A DNA stretch of 64,000 nt, taken from NCBI GenBank assembly GCA_001599815.1, contig BCIA01000001.1:5724978-5788977 (forward strand), written 5' to 3'. Below are positions 9,876-21,206 of the stretch, one piece after another. Below the pieces are notes generated by a model that saw nothing but the letters and a program-made list of their open reading frames with translations, ran no database searches and was not told where the DNA came from. This stretch comes from Furcasterigmium furcatum (Eukaryota > Ascomycota > Sordariomycetes > Glomerellales > Plectosphaerellaceae). The position numbers and the translations under genes are program-made. Positions within the stretch are counted from its first letter, which is position 1; every line of letters begins with the position of its first letter.

Positions 9876-11419
9876 TCACGAGCTCTCAGCCTGCTTCAGG
9901 AGACCCTCAAGGTTGATGCTCTTGGGGCGCTCGATGGGCAGTCCGAGGGCACGGTCCCAGATCAGCTGGGCCAGGGGGCCGAGGCCACGCGAGACGCCGA
10001 AGGTGGCAGTGTAGTAGAGGGTCTCGTGGAAGCCGTAGTGGTGGAAGAGGACGCCGGAGCTGGAGTCGACGTTGGGGTAGGGGTTCTTGGTCTTGCCATG
10101 CTCCTTGAGAACCTCGGGGGCGAGCTCGCTGTTCAGCTTAACGAGCTGGAAGACGGGGTCCTTGGCGATCTCGGGGCGAGAAGAGGCGTAGTCCATCAGG
10201 GCCTCGAAGCGGGGATCGGGCTTGCGGAGGACCGCGTGGCCGTAGCCGGGCACGACGCGGCCGGAGTTGAGAGTGGACCAGAGGTAGTCGGTGACGTCCT
10301 TGCCGGTGTACTCGGCGGGGATGGCCTCCTTCATCTGGATGATCCACCTCAGCACCTCCTGGGCGGCAAGACTGCAAGCAAAATTATTAGCAAAGGCTCT
10401 TCTCCGTGGCTGTCTGTTTTCCTGGACGGTCGCAACTTACCCGTGCAGAGGACCAGCCAGGCCCTGGAGACCGGCGCTGTAGCTGAGGAAGGGGTCGCTC
10501 AGAGCGCTGCCGACGAGGTGCGTGGCGTGAGCAGAGACGTTGCCGCCCTCGTGGTCGCCGTGGAGGGCGAGGTACAGGCGGAGGAGATCCTGGAAGTTCT
10601 CGTTCTGCTTGCCGCCCTTGCCGAGCATGGCAGCGAAGTTGTAGGACCAATCCTCACCGAGGTCAACCTCGGCAGGGAGGGCACCGCCGCCACGGTAGGA
10701 GTTCTGGTAGATCTTGGCGGCGATGGTGGGGAGCTTGGCGAGGAGGGAGATGGAGTCGTCAAAGGTGGGCTCCCAGTAGTCGGCCTTGTTGAGGCCCTTC
10801 TCATAGGCCTTGGCGAACTTGGAGGTGTAGTTGAGGGCGGAAACGGCCATGGCGAACTGGGTCATGGGGTGAAGATCCGTGGGGAAGTCGTCAAGCATCT
10901 TGTTGACGAACTCGGGCAGCTGGGCCTGCTCGGCCAGCTCGCGGGAGAACTGGCGGGTCTGGTTGACGGAGGGGACCTGGCCGGTCAGGAGAAGCCAGAA
11001 CATGGCCTCGGGCAGCATCTCGGTGCCGGTCTTGCCCTTGGGCAGCTCCTTCTGGCAGTCCTTGATGGTGCGGCCGTGGAAGCGGATGCCCTCATTGGCG
11101 TCGAGGACGGAGCCCTCCCAGACCATGGCCTTGAGGCCGCGCATGCCGCCTAGGGTGTTCTCGATCTTGACCTCGCCGATGACCTTGGACGAATGGGCCT
11201 TGACCTTCTTGAGCAGCTCCCGCTTTGCAGGGATGGCCTCCTTGAGCGTGGCCTTGAGGTCGGGCTCGGAGGAGGTGGAGTACTGGCGGCCATTGACGGC
11301 GACACGGGCGGCGGGCTGTCCGTAGAGTCAGTCATGAGTAATCGAGACATGCGTTAATCCCGCGGTCGTACCCTGAGGGCGCCCAGCGCCCTGGTGGTCG
11401 TGCGAACGTTCATCGCCAT
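9876..11419 (-). CDS. mcsA: 2-methylcitrate synthase, mitochondrial (citrate synthase family), 472 aa
   Basis: Exons 11419-11372, 11315-10441 and 10371-9876 keep phase through GTACGA/GTAAGT introns. The enzyme condenses propionyl-CoA with oxaloacetate to 2-methylcitrate, the first step of the methylcitrate cycle; fungal members also use acetyl-CoA. Seen: an Arg/Ser/Thr-rich presequence (MAMNVRTTTRALGALR), GSVLDANEGIRFHG, HGDHEGGNVSAHATHLV, the GPLHG histidine, GYGHAVLRKPDPRF with catalytic His and the following Asp, and the C-terminal GLPIERPKS. Assignment to methylcitrate rather than ordinary citrate synthase rests on closer resemblance to Aspergillus McsA (GGMRGLK, CQKELPKG, TEMLPEAMFWLLLTGQVPS, HGLAAQEVLRWI) and on the divergent methylisocitrate lyase neighbour. 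Ordinary citrate synthase remains the alternative. Confidence 0.88.
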
Positions 11420-12283
11420 GTTGGAGAGAGCTGAGGGAGGAGGGAGACGAGATGGCGGGGCAGCAATGGACAAAGGCGGGGGAGGGTCTGTTCTGTCTGT
11501 TCTCTCTGTCACTGCACTGGGGGAGGAACTGAAGCTGTATTGCTGGGGACTCGACGAGGACAGAGGGAAGTTTGAAAAGTTTATGTGGGAGAGGGAGAAA
11601 AAAGTCCAGACCGGATGTCTTGCCGCAGCCCACGTCCACACCTCAGGCAAGGTAAAGCCGAGCTTCACGACATCCCTCCCCCAACAGGACGGCGTCCGGC
11701 TGGACAAGAGGAACGTCAGGGCGTCTCCTCACTGGGTCCCCGGGGCTCCGGGGGTGGGGTTGTAGGGGCTAAAGACGCCAAGCCCATCTTCACAGGCCCC
11801 AAGAGCCCCGGACTAACCCCGGTCTGACGAGGAAATACCGAGGCAAGCCGTTCCTGGCGGACGAGCGGTGCTCTCAATTGGCCAATGACGGCATCGGCGA
11901 CGACCCCTCCATCTCTGCGGCAATGCTTTACCGCTTAACCAAGGCTCATCAACTGCTGACACATCGACGTCCGCGGCCAAATCAACCAACAGTGGAGGTC
12001 CCTTGGTGCCGTTCTGGTAACCACTTCACCTCGAACCAGGATCTTCTCGCATACCGCACTGGCTGTGTAAAGGCGAGCTGCCGGTCGGACGCCGAAGCAT
12101 CTAGAGCGCTTTCTCGGACGCAAGCCGCACGACAGGTCGTTATTTCCGCGACCATCCCCGAACAGCACCACCACCTATAGTCCCCCGGCTGCGCACTCAG
12201 CAGTTCCGGTAAGTCACCTCGCCGTCCCAAGGATTTCGTATCACCGTCCAGCTGAACAGCAGCCTCAGAGTCTTGTTCTCACC
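11420..12283. promoter_or_regulatory. 864-bp bidirectional promoter between mcsA and mclA
   Basis: The start codons of the two methylcitrate-cycle genes face away from each other across this region. Near its midpoint lies the palindrome ATTGGCCAAT (11877-11886), a CCAAT box on each strand. No other gene is visible. Co-regulation by propionate or by carbon source is inferred from the arrangement. Confidence 0.6.
11877..11886. promoter_or_regulatory. Palindromic double CCAAT box
   Basis: ATTGGCCAAT reads the same on both strands and offers a CCAAT-binding-complex site in each direction, 458 bp from the mcsA ATG and about 400 bp from the mclA ATG. Confidence 0.55.
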
Positions 12284-14141
12284 ATGATGCGCCGGATCGC
12301 CACACGAGCCCCGCGAAGGGTCCCCCTGCTCAAGCCTCGCTCGACCTCTGCCCCTACCATCGCCGTTCGCTGCCTGTCGACGACGCCCAGGATGGCCCAG
12401 CTGTCCTCGAACCCGTTCTCTGCCCACCCTGCCGATTCCTTCCAGCTCCTCTCCGAGGCGAGCAAGGCTGGCGAGGCGGAGGACGCCCTTTACGAAGCAC
12501 AGCTCAAGGAGGTCGAGGCTTGGTGGGCATCGCCGCGATACGAGGGCATCAAGCGCCCTTACAGTGCCGCAGATGTCGTGTCCAAGCGCGGCACCCAGAA
12601 CCTGACCCCTCCCAGCTCCTTGATGGCGAGGAAGCTCTTCAACCTCATCAAGGAGCGAGAGGCCGAGGGCAAGCCCCTGCATACGAGTAGGTCCATCCCC
12701 AACAACGCCTCACGGCCCAAGAGCTTCGCTGACTGACTGTCCTCCAGTGGGAGCTATCGACCCCGTCCAGATGACCCAGCAGGCACCCCACCAAGAGGTC
12801 CTCTACATCTCGGGCTGGGCATGCTCTTCTCTCCTGACCTCGACCAACGAGGTGTCTCCCGACTTTGGCGACTACCCCTACAACACGGTCCCCAACCAGG
12901 TCCAGCGCCTGTCCAAGGCCCAGTCCATGCACGACCGCAAGCAGTGGGACGCTCGTCGCAAGCTCTCTGCCGAGGAGCGTGCCAAGACACCCTACACTGA
13001 CTACCTCCGGCCCATCATCGCCGACGGCGACACCGGTCACGGTGGTCTCTCTGCCGTGCTTAAGCTTGCCAAGCTCTTCGCTGAGAACGGTGCCGCTGCT
13101 GTCCACTTCGAGGATCAGCTTCACGGCGGCAAGAAGTGCGGTCACTTGGCTGGAAAGGTCCTGGTCCCCACGGGCGAGCATATCAACCGCCTCAACGCGG
13201 CTCGCTTCCAGTGGGATGTCATGGGCTCCGAGAACCTCGTCATTGCTCGCACCGATTCGGAGAGCGGCAAGCTCATCAGCAGCGCCATCGACGTGCGGGA
13301 CCACGAGTTCATCCTCGGTGTCTCGGACGCCAGCATCGAACCCCTGGCCGAGACCATCCAGGCCATGGAGGCAAAGGGTGCCAAGGGCTCTGAGATCGAT
13401 GCCTTTGAGGCCAACTGGGTCAAGAGCACCAAGCTCATCACCTTTGACGAGGCCGCCGTCGCGCACATGCAGAACGAGGGCGTCTCCCAGTCCAACATTG
13501 ACGCCTATCTCAACGCCGTCCGCGAGAACCGCGACATGGGCATTGCCCAGCGCCGCAAGCTTGCGAACCAGTACACCTCCTCCCCCGTCTACTTCTCCTG
13601 GGACGTGCCCCGCACCCGCGAGGGCTTCTACCACTTCCGCGCCGGCATGGAGGCCGCCACGAAGCGCGCCATTGCCTTCGGTCCCTCCGCCGACCTCCTG
13701 TGGGTCGAGACGGGCGACCCCAACGTCCAGGTCGCGACCGACCTCGCACGCGCCGTGAGGAGCGTCTACCCCGGCAAGGGGCTCGTGTACAACCTCTCCC
13801 CCAGCTTCAACTGGATGGCCCACGGCTTCACCGACGCGACCCTGAAGAGCTTCATCTGGGACATCGCCAAGGAGGGCTTCGTGCTGCAGCTCATCTCCCT
13901 TGCCGGCCTGCACTCCAACGCCACCATCACGCACGAGCTCGCCGGTCAGTTCAAGGACGACGGCATGCTGGCCTACGTCAACCTCGTGCAGCGCCGCGAG
14001 AAGGAGTCTGGCTGCGATGTCCTGACGCACCAGAAGTGGAGCGGCGCCAACTACATCGACGGCATCCTCGGCGCCATCCAGAGCGGCAGCTCAAGCAGCA
14101 AGAGCATGGGCGACGGCAACACCGAGGGCCAGTTCAACTAG
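12284..14141 (+). CDS. mclA: 2-methylisocitrate lyase, mitochondrial (isocitrate lyase family), 598 aa
   Basis: Exons 12284-12686 and 12748-14141; the 61-bp intron (GTAGGT...CAG) splits an ATG codon and keeps frame. The enzyme cleaves 2-methylisocitrate to pyruvate and succinate, the last step of the methylcitrate cycle. Seen: an Arg-rich mitochondrial presequence ending RCLSTTPRMAQ, the barrel segment IIADGDTGHGG, the isocitrate-lyase family active-site loop GGKKCGHLAGKVLVPT with its cysteine, ARTDSESG, WVETGDPN and YNLSPSFNW. The presequence, about 600-residue length and linkage to methylcitrate synthase separate it from the glyoxylate-cycle (peroxisomal) isocitrate lyase, which lacks such a leader. 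The C-terminus is Ser/Gly-rich and lacks a peroxisomal SKL-type signal. Confidence 0.9.
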
Positions 14142-14445
14142 ACCTTGTAGGGCATCTCATATACGCCAAGTATAGTAGAAGCGGTGACCAGCGGGATAAA
14201 CAGGCATTGGGCGGCGTTTTGGATAAACAGGCAGTGTGTTTCGCTCGAGAGTAGTAGGTCCACGGTAGAGGGGAGCGAGTGGGAGGGGATGAAATATGGT
14301 AGCACAATTTGTATGTGTGAAAATATCTATGCTTTATTCGAAAACAATACCAGCATTTTGAGAACCAGTGCTCTCTCTTCTGGCGGCGAGGGTACCTCGA
14401 CAATGTAATCGGTTCGTGATCTCGTGATTTTCAACGCCGGCGGGC

Positions 14446-15421
14446 TCAGGGCTGCGCCTGGCTGGCGAAGTTGAGGGGCGCCGCGGTGGCAGGGCCCTCG
14501 GGGGTGACGTAGGCCTTGGTCATGCCACCATCGACGACCATGTCGTGGCCGTTGACGAAGCTGGCATCGTCGGAGGCGAGGAAGAGGACGGCCTGAGCCT
14601 GCTCGACGGCCTCGCCGAAGCGGCCGGTGGGGAAGTGGATCTCGCGCCGCGCGCGCTTGTGCTGGTCGTCGCCGAGCCAGTCCTGGAGGAGGGGGGTGTT
14701 GAGGGGCGCGGGGCAGAGGGAGTTGAAGCGGAAGCCCTCGCGGGCGTGGACGATGGCGAGCTCGCGGGTGAGGGCGAGGACGGCGCCCTTGGAGGCGGTA
14801 TAGGCGAGCTGGGGGGTGGCGGCGCCGACGAGGGCGACGACGGAGGCGGTGTTGATGACGGAGCCCTTGGACTTGCCGTGGCGGCGCAGGGAGAGGACGG
14901 CGTGCTTGGAGCCGTACCAGACACCCTTGACGTTGATGTTGTGGGTGAGGTCCCAGATGTCTTCGGGGGTGGCGATGGCGTCGTCGTCGCGGGCGTGCAT
15001 GATGCCGGCGTTGTTGAACATGACGTCGACGCCGCCGGCGGAGTCCAGGGACTCGACGAGGGCTTGGACCTGGGCCTCCTTCGAGACATCGCAGAGCTGG
15101 AGGTCGCAGGTGTGAGCGCCCGGTCAGACGATAGAGCGAAGGGCAACTGACCTGGGTGGTGACCTCGGCCTTGGGATACAGAGCGAGGACCTTAGCCTTG
15201 GCCTTCTCGAGCGCAGCCTCAGAGATGTCCGCCATCACGACGCGAGCACCCTCGCGGGCGAAGAGGATGGTCGTCTCGAGACCAATGCCACTGGCGCACA
15301 TAGCTGGTCAGTATCCTACCCTGGAGCGGCAACGAGGCCATGCAACCTACCCCGCGGCACCGGTGACGATGGCATTCTTGCCGGCAAGACGGCCAGATCC
15401 CTGCGGGATTTCCGAGGCCAT
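14446..15421 (-). CDS. Short-chain dehydrogenase/reductase, 286 aa, three exons
   Basis: Exons 15421-15351, 15290-15152 and 15096-14446, phase kept. Classical SDR with a Rossmann fold: cofactor motif TGAAGGIGL, acidic residue after strand 2 (VVMADIS), suggesting NAD(H) preference, NNAG, catalytic Ser within INTASVVALVG, YTASK holding the catalytic Tyr and Lys, and C-terminal NGHDMVVDGGMTKAYV. Substrate cannot be read from the sequence; 3-hydroxy-steroid, sugar or secondary-alcohol oxidation are typical of this class. It is divergent from the glutamine-synthetase-like gene across a 1.2-kb promoter carrying five GATAAG sites. Start at 15421 gives the usual short N-terminal extension before the Rossmann fold. 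Confidence 0.87.
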
Positions 15422-16611
15422 TGTAGCTATTGTGAGTTTGGGAAGTGGTGGTTTTGTGGTGGAAGGCAGTGTTGTTGGAGGAAGCAAATGGTGGGGGAGG
15501 GGTAGAATGTTCAGAGGTAAACTCCAGGGTCCAACAGTGACGATAAGAAGGATCAGGACGACTGGGACTGTGGGGAGCGAGCGTCAGCTGAGCGCTAGTC
15601 GGAGCAACCTGAAAGAGACAAAGTCTCACGATGACCTAACACGAATCATCTGGTAGGGCCGGCCCTGGTTGTCCCCGTCGGTCCCGTGTCTGTTCCAAAC
15701 AGATGAGTCAAAAATCCGGGGGGAACTCTGGGTCCTTGACGTGGCCGAGTCGAGAAGGTTCGCGGGCTTCCGACAACGGCGGCGGGCATCGTCACGGCAC
15801 CCCCAAGCAAGCACATCACCCTCATCCATTCGCTGATAAGACGAGGGGGGCTTCCGCAGGCTCTGGGCCAACTTATCAGCCCTGGGCCTGGGAGGGAGAG
15901 ACACCACATTACTGCGACCAGGTCTGAGATTCTTCGGACAGCAATGGTCGATAAGGGTCAAGTTGATACAAGGCGGTGCGACAAGCAGTCGGCGCAAAGA
16001 GGAAAGACGGGACCGGCCAGCCGCGGCGGCACCTTATCAGTGGAGCGCCGGTCGTCAACATCTCGTGGTCCGTTGTTGGCCGTCCACTGCATCAGCATCA
16101 TCGATGTGGCAGGGCGGTGCCAGACCGGTCCTCCATCTCGAGGTTCCGAGCCGGGTGCGCTCGAACTGAAGTGAAGTCAAGGGATAGACTTGGTCGCGAA
16201 CTGAGGAGACGAGCCGGGAGTACTCTCCCCTGGTATTAAACAACAGTCAAGGTGGCTGTGGAGGAGGGAGAGCCTCGGTACAAATACGAGTCACAGTGGT
16301 ACTTGTAGCACACTGGTCGTCCCCACCTTCCCAGGAACGCGTTGCTTATCTTATCGCGTGGCCCCTCGTGATGCTCCCGCTGATGACATCGTTTCGCTCC
16401 CTGGCAGTTGCAACTTTCCAGGCTTCCTGCCACTAAATTCTGCATCATTCGCCGCTCGTGCTGCATTTCTTGCTTTGCTTCCGTCCCACCAACTTCTAGA
16501 GCACATCTAAAACAAGCACACCCTCGATTTCCCATCATCTGACTCGCAATCTACCAACCTCGATACCAGAACACCTTCACGCGAGCTCCCTCGCACTGCC
16601 ATCCTGCGACA
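15422..16611. promoter_or_regulatory. Bidirectional promoter with five GATAAG sites
   Basis: GATAAG occurs at 15835-15840 (+) and, as CTTATC on the plus strand, at 15872-15877, 16033-16038, 16345-16350 and 16350-16355, the last two sharing one base. GATA factors of the NIT2/AreA type bind such sites, often in close pairs. The last about 250 bp before the plus-strand ATG are pyrimidine-rich leader. No gene is seen here. Confidence 0.55.
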
Positions 16612-18183
16612 ATGGCCTCCGAAATCACCGTCAAGTCGCTCCCGGAGCTCCTCAAGAATGACACCAAGGTCAAGCTGGCCGGCATTGACGTCGACGGTCA
16701 GCTTCGCGGCAAGCTTGTCTCGAAGAGCAAGTTCCTTTCCATTGCTGAAGCCGGCTTTGGCTTCTGCTCCGTTATCTTTGGCTGGGATATGCACGACCAG
16801 ACATACATCCGCGAGCTTGGTGTGAGCAATGCCGAGAACGGCTATCGCGACCTCCTTGCCATCCCCGACCTGTCCAGCTTCCGCCGCATCCCTTGGGAGA
16901 ACGACGTCCCGTTCTTCCTCGTCAGCTTCTTCGACCCCGATAACAGCCGACCAATCTGCGCCTGTCCCAGGGGCCTGCTCAGCACAGCCCTGGAGAAGTT
17001 GGAGAAGAAGGGCCTTGGTGCAATGGCTGGCGGTAAGTGTTCCGCCTCCCCATTCTTCTGGTTCGCGCTCATGTCGATGGTCGTCTAGCCGAGTACGAGT
17101 TCTACCAGTTCAAGGCCCCGACAAGGTCATCCGACGTCACGAGTTCGACAGCTGGATTCCTTCAGGATAACCCGCCTTCAGCCCTGCCGTCCCTGACGGA
17201 AGGGATGTTCGGCTACAGTCTCACGCGACCCGTCCACAACAAGGACTACTTTTACGACATCTTCGACTCGTGCGAGAAGTTTCGGTGCAACATCGAGGGC
17301 TGGCACACCGAGAGTGGCCCGGGGGTCTTCGAGGCTGCCCTCGAGTTCGGCGACATCAAGGGGATGGCTGACCGCGCCAGCTTGTTCAAGTACGTCGTCA
17401 AGTCCGTGGCGACGGGATATGGCATCACCCCATGCTTCATGGCCAAGCCCAGACAGGGGCTTCCGGGCAACAGCGGCCACATGCACCTGTCCATCGTTGA
17501 CAAGGACGGCAAGAACCTCTTCGCGCGGGAGAAGCGCGACGATAACGCCCAATGGCCCGACATTGCCGGACTGTCCGATCTCGGTCGCCATTTCTTAGCA
17601 GGCATCCTTGAAGGGCTTCCCGATGTGATGCCGCTCCTTGCCCCCACGGTGAACTCGTACAAGCGACTCGTCGAGAACTTCTGGGCCCCTGTGACCGTCT
17701 CTTGGGGACTCGAGCACCGTGCCGCTTCGATCCGTCTTATCGCGCCACCAACCTCCAAGCCCGGCGCGACGAGATTCGAGATACGTGTCAGTGGCGCGGA
17801 CACCAACCCTCACTATGTTCTCGCGGCGGTGCTGGCGCTGGGCTGGCGGGGCGTGGAGAAGAAGCTAGACATACCTGTCCCGCCCCTTGGCAAGGGCGAG
17901 GACATCGGAAACAGCAGCGACAAGGGCGCGAGGTTGGCCAAGAGCCTGAAGGAGGCTAACGACAGGTTCATGCGCAAGGAGAGCATTGCCCGCGAGGTCT
18001 TTGGCGACGAGTTTGTTGATCACTTTGGCGGCACCCGGGAGCACGAGATCCGCTTATGGGACGAGGCCGTGACTGACTGGTAAGTGAAGCGGCTCCCGTC
18101 CCGTTCTAGGCTGCTGCTGTGCCATTGATGAGTTGCTGACCGGGACGTTCAGGGAACTGAGGCGGTACATTGAGACGGTCTGA
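16612..18183 (+). CDS. Glutamine synthetase-like enzyme (GS type I/FluG C-domain family), 480 aa
   Basis: Exons 16612-17032, 17089-18079 and a 31-bp last exon 18153-18183; splicing replaces an in-frame TAA just after the second donor with the C-terminus ELRRYIETV. The protein is a complete GS-fold enzyme: N-terminal beta-grasp (AGIDVDGQLRGK), metal-ligand Glu in the TESGPGVFEAALE segment, MAKPRQG, GHMHLS with the ATP-site His, and RLIAPPTSKPG with adenine/phosphate arginines. It is much shorter than FluG and lacks the amidohydrolase half. Fungal members of this type are not the main eukaryotic-type (GSII) glutamine synthetase; gamma-glutamyl ligation of an amine or polyamine is the likely reaction, by inference. 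Upstream GATA sites suggest nitrogen control. Confidence 0.85.
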
Positions 18184-19875
18184 ATCGACCACGCGACCCG
18201 ATGGCCTTTTGTCGAAGCCGTTATGTTATGGTGGGCGTGGCAGAGCCGTCACCTGAGCTGGGGTGTCCCCTGGGTCGAGGAGTTGGAGGAACAGACCTCG
18301 GAGGAGATGCCCGTTTTCTTTTCAATCTCCATCACAACCTCCGCCGCCATCCTTCCGACCCCCATGCTCTGCCGTCGTTTCATCCTCATGTTTCTCTCAG
18401 AAACGAACAGATCTCGGGTGACCAAGTCCGCATGACGTTGGTGAGTTGATGCAACCTGCTGCAGAAGCGGCAGACGATGGCTATTCATTGGTGCCAGGAT
18501 CTGTCGGGCACTTGCAGCAGAGCACACTTAATCTTGCCACCCCCGTGCAGCGGCGACGAATAGGGGCCTGGAACCGGGTTTACCGAGGCCATGATACCGT
18601 TCGTCATTCTGGGCCGCCCGCCCGCTGTACGCGGTCCGGTTGAGGCACAAATTCGGCCATGCCACGGGCACATGGCTTCTCCACGCTTCAGAGCATCTGT
18701 AGAGGATCAAATGTGTTCTCGTCTCAGCAAGCAGCTCGTGCGTGCTGGCGGCCAGTCGGCGGCGAACCTTGCCCGACTTGTCAGCAGTTTACGATAGTCC
18801 GAAGGCCCCTGACAGACCGCATGGCACCCCTGGAGCACCGCCGATTGCAGCGTGGGCGTCAGGGACCTGCCCTGCAATACACCCCACTTTTGCACCATAA
18901 CCCCCGCCGTGTTATCCAGTGCCATCGCTTCGGGCCGGGGGTGGTGATGCAGTAGGCCGGAGGGGACATGAATTGTAGGGCTTTCAAGGGGTACATGGCC
19001 AGTCGCAGCGCTACATTGGGTTCCTGACAAGACGTGCGTCCTCCGTGACCATGTCCTGAGGATCAATATCCGTCTCTTTCTGGTTTGGCCCGATGCAGAA
19101 TTCGGTAGATCATGGTCAGCCAGCCCGCAACCAGCCAGCCAGTCCCGCACCACACCACCACCTGGCCAGGGGTCAGGAAAATAACGAGCGAGTGTTGGAC
19201 CGGCGGCGGATTCCGCCCAAGTCCATTTTCCGCGTTGCCCGAAAAACGGCTCCCGAACGTGCATATACCCACGCATATGCACGGGACGGGACCTGAGAAG
19301 ATGGAGGGCCGATGGCCATGGAGACATCCACCCATGTTGGCGCGATGGACCGACCGATTCTCTGATCCAACTTGCCTGTTTTCGTTTTATTACGACGCTG
19401 TACGGTTCAATAGGCTGTGGAGATTCAGCCAGCACACTCCCCTGCGCGCTAACCAACAGGCAATGTCCTCGGGAGGGTTTTGCCATGTTCCTTGTCTTGA
19501 CTCGCGCGTCACCACGACGAGGCACAGCACGACGTACGCATACATATGATAGGGAATTACCTTGTTGTCCCCCCAGCCCAGGTCCGGAGCGGTCGGCAGA
19601 ACCTTTGTGTCCAAGACATTCCGTCCTCTGTCTCAGACTGCGCTTGCTTGGGTCTTCGAAGAAGCCGTAAGAGAGAGAGAGCCTGCCGCCCCCCAAAGAA
19701 CCCGACCCAAGACCGATCCTCTTCGGGGCTACTTTAGCGCGGGGGCTCCGCGGTCTGTCAACGCCTCAAAACAGCAAGGAGCGGCCAATCGATCCGTCTA
19801 GCTCCTTTGATCAGCCCCGTCGGTCGGTGACCTCCTCCGCTGACGACTTGACCTCACTTGGGCACAAGTGCCCCA
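18184..19875. other. 1.7-kb intergenic region with no recognised gene
   Basis: 3' flank of the glutamine-synthetase-like gene and promoter of the methyltransferase gene. Several ORFs overlap on both strands but are biased in composition and show no family similarity. Confidence 0.45.
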
Positions 19876-21206
19876 ATGGCGGGCCTCGACGCCTCGAGGC
19901 ATGGGGGGAAGTCGGACGCGCAAGGAGGAAGCACGAGCGACGAAGCTGGCTCACCAGTTGACGACGCCGCCATGAGCCAGAAAGGCCAGCTCCGGTCACG
20001 TCGCCCCAGCCAGGGTCAACGGCGAGGCAGTCACCAGAAGGATCGAGGCCGCGGGGACAGAGACGGAGACAACATCGACGACGGGGATGATGGCTACTCA
20101 TCCGTGTCCAGCGGCGAGGGAGAGTCGAGCCTCATTCGCGCCGACGGCCACACTTACCACGGCAGCGGCGACATCCTCGTGCCCAATGATGAATCGGAAC
20201 GAGCCCGCCTCGAGATTCAACACGCTCTCTTCCGCCTCTGCCTCGAGGACAAGCTCACCTTCACAAACCTGCCGGAGCCGGCATCTCTCGACCACCCGAT
20301 GACTATTCTCGACATTGGCGCCGGCACAGGCATCTGGGCCGTCGAGATGGGCGAGCTGTATCCCACCGCTCGCATCCGTGGCATCGACGTCTCCTCTATG
20401 CTGCTCCCGACCGCCGTTCCGCCGAATGTCACCTTTGAGATCGCCGATGCCAACGAACCGTGGGGCGCCTCAAACAACGGGAAGGGCACGGCGACGAACC
20501 TCGACCTCGACTTCGTTCACGTGCGCAACTTGGTCGGCGGAGGGGTCAGGGACTGGAAGCGGCTCTTCGAACAGGCCTACGAGCATCTCCGCCCCGGCGG
20601 TCAGATCGAGGTGTCCGAGGTCAGGCCACGATGGTTCACCTTTGACGATGCTGAGTTGGAGCCGAATTCTCTCACCGCATGCCGGGAGCTTGAGGCCAAC
20701 TTTGCGCTCATGTCGATCAAGCTCGGCGTCGACTTTGACCCGATAGCGGGGGTGCGCAAGCTGCTGGAGGATGTCGGGTTCGAAAGAGCAGTTGAGATGA
20801 CGGACCTGGTGCCGTTCCAGCCCTCTGGCACCGACGACAAGATGAGGAGGAAGGCGGCGCAGATGGCCCAGCTGATAGAATACGGTACGCCTGGACTTCC
20901 TCCTTGGTTTCCTATCCATCCCCCCCTTCTCATGCCCCTACCGAGGAAGACGCGATCCTTCCGTCCCCGCCCTGACTGATCACTCTTAGCAGGTTTGGAG
21001 AATTACGCACTGAGGGTCTTCTCCTTGTGTGGTTGGAGTTCAGATGATACCCGAGACTTGGTGGGGAGGGTTCTGGCCGAGAACAGGAAGGCCGGAATGT
21101 ATACCTTTGGCAAGACGTAAGTGGAATGCTGGAATCAATTACTGGCCGTGAGTGCTAACATCCGAACAGGACTTTCGTCACGGCTAGGAAACCGCTGCAC
21201 ACGTGA
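19876..21206 (+). CDS. LaeA-like SAM-dependent methyltransferase, 389 aa
   Basis: Exons 19876-20884, 20993-21116 and 21170-21206, with GTACGC and GTAAGT donors; phase kept. N-terminal about 110 residues are hydrophilic and disordered (Gly/Ser/Asp/Arg-rich, with an acidic run). Then comes the module shared by LaeA and its many fungal paralogues: ERARLEIQHALFRL helix, motif I ILDIGAGTGIWAVEM, GIDVSSM, acidic DANEPWG, HVRNLVGGGVRDWKRLFEQA, HLRPGGQIEVSEV, and a C-terminal FTVTARKP-like strand (here FVTARKP). Paralogues include secondary-metabolism regulators and small-molecule methyltransferases; this one is not next to a biosynthetic cluster. The start at 19876 is the first ATG; a second ATG at 19972 would shorten only the disordered tail. 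Confidence 0.83.

Noticed and set aside
9876..10355. Separate citrate-synthase C-terminal gene
   Set aside because: A 68-bp intron with good sites joins it in phase to the upstream exon.
9771..11153. 460-aa plus-strand ORF
   Set aside because: Antisense shadow of methylcitrate synthase; crosses its introns and shows no domain.
12648..14030. 460-aa minus-strand ORF opposite mclA
   Set aside because: Shadow produced by codon bias of the real gene.
14446..21206. Secondary-metabolite cluster around the LaeA-like methyltransferase
   Set aside because: No polyketide synthase, NRPS, terpene synthase or cluster P450 lies within the window; neighbours are primary-metabolism genes.
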